Positions 60,233 to 60,798 of a DNA stretch of 60,798 nucleotides are shown piece by piece. The stretch covers positions 1 through 60,798 of the forward strand of contig JAKSPT010000017.1 in assembly GCA_024404495.1 (NCBI GenBank), read 5' to 3'. The notes beneath the pieces are model-generated. The model made no database searches. It worked only from the letters and a program-made list of their open reading frames with translations, and was not told the DNA's origin. Each line of letters opens with the position of its first letter. The stretch's first letter is position 1. The stretch is from Lachnospiraceae bacterium. GTDB lineage: Bacteria; Bacillota; Clostridia; Oscillospirales; CAG-272. Position numbers and translations under genes: made by a program.

Positions 60233-60798
60233 TTATTCTTCGCCTTCCGGGTAGCCGTCCGGGTTCTTCATCGCCGCGTAATAGGAATCGCGGCACATTT
60301 CCTTCAGACCGCGTTTTGCCTCCCAGCCGAGCAGTCTCTTTGCCTTGGAGGGGTCCGAATAGACCGCGGCGATATCGCCGGGGCGGCGATCCGCGATCTT
60401 GTAGGGGAGCTCAGCGTGGTTGACCGACACGAAGGTCGAAATCACGTCGAGGACGCTGTATCCGATCCCAGTGCCGAGATTGATGGCTTCAAAGCCTCCC
60501 GCCGAGCTGAGGGCAAATTCCGCCGCCCTGACGTGTCCCTCAGCAAGATCGCAGACGTGGATGTAGTCGCGGATGCAGGTACCGTCGGGCGTCGGGTAAT
60601 CGCTGCCGAAGACGCTGAGGCAGGGAAGCTTTCCGGTCGCGGCACGGAGAACGAGGGGCATCAGGTTGTTCGGGATGCCGTTCGGGTCTTCGAGAAGAAG
60701 TCCGCTTTCGTGCGCGCCGATCGGATTGAAATAGCGGAGCGAAACGGCGGTGAAGGAAGGATCCGCGACGACGAGATCGCGGAGGATCTCCTCGATCA
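60233..60798 (-). CDS. galE: UDP-glucose 4-epimerase, C-terminal part
   Basis: The 5' end lies beyond the window; 188 residues are present. The frame enters reading SLRYFNPIGAHESG and continues PNNLMP, VFGSDYPTPDGTCIRDYIHV, INLGTG and RRPGDIAAVYSDP, the typical C-terminal half of GalE, which interconverts UDP-glucose and UDP-galactose. It is intact as far as seen. Confidence 0.93.
   Translation of the reverse strand, partial: IEEILRDLVVADPSFTAVSLRYFNPIGAHESGLLLEDPNGIPNNLMPLVLRAATGKLPCLSVFGSDYPTPDGTCIRDYIHVCDLAEGHVRAAEFALSSAGGFEAINLGTGIGYSVLDVISTFVSVNHAELPYKIADRRPGDIAAVYSDPSKAKRLLGWEAKRGLKEMCRDSYYAAMKNPDGYPEGEE

Noticed and set aside
1..60798. CRISPR array, prophage, integrated conjugative element or tRNA-borne attachment site
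   Set aside because: No regularly spaced repeats, integrase, phage structural genes or tRNA genes were found on either strand.

Overview
The window is bacterial chromosome from a GC-rich, Gram-positive member of the Clostridia. The evidence is gene content and order: nusB-xseA-xseB-ispA-tlyA-nadK-argR-recN, murB-whiA-dnaE, tig-clpP-clpX, an RNase-free housekeeping core with Firmicutes-type WhiA, TrmK, ArgR and a pyruvate kinase with the extra C-terminal swivelling domain. Spacing is dense, Shine-Dalgarno sites are strong, and promoters are textbook sigma-A type (TTGACA-like, 17 bp, TATAAT). No tRNA, rRNA, CRISPR array, integrase or complete transposase gene was found. The lineage cannot be fixed further by reading; an uncultured gut Oscillospirales/Christensenellales-type genome would fit.

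Layout. 1-2.8 kb: a visibly AT-richer O-antigen ligase-like membrane gene followed by a PHP-domain hydrolase. 2.8-5.6 kb: MATE exporter, a FliB-like Cys-cluster protein and a VOC protein. 5.6-8.7 kb: a very large secreted SASA-type esterase. 8.75-9.47 kb: a 702-bp mobile cassette with 18-19 bp terminal inverted repeats and an 8-10 bp target duplication; it carries a DUF4186 gene but no transposase, and it sits in the loop of the esterase gene's terminator hairpin. 9.5-18.5 kb: an AGCS symporter, homoserine dehydrogenase, acyl carrier protein, a degenerate NERD protein, an MFS transporter, a serine hydrolase and a GH28-like/UroD-like/MBL-fold gene trio. 18.6-31.1 kb: surface and sugar-related genes (GDPD-LamG exoprotein, GH127-like protein, glycine-riboswitch-controlled AGCS symporter, domain-permuted GH3 with CBM-like inserts, two SGNH hydrolases).

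31.2-44.3 kb is one long co-directional housekeeping run, many genes overlapping by a few bases: NusB, a TsaD-like paralogue, exonuclease VII, polyprenyl synthase, TlyA, NAD kinase, ArgR, RecN, MurB, WhiA, DnaE. 44.4-60.8 kb holds a class A penicillin-binding protein, an acetyltransferase, a GNAT-HIT in-frame fusion, DUF1858, TrmK, Nif3-like protein, pyruvate kinase, YraN, an M19 dipeptidase, threonine synthase, DUF1540, a metallophosphoesterase, trigger factor, ClpP, ClpX and the 3' part of galE.

The strongest points for follow-up are the transposase-less DUF4186 cassette and its terminator-loop insertion site, a RecN whose Walker B glutamate is replaced by alanine, a glycine riboswitch that reads as an OFF switch in front of a symporter, and the GNAT-HIT fusion with an internal ribosome binding site. 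Function names come from motif recognition by eye; no database search was run.
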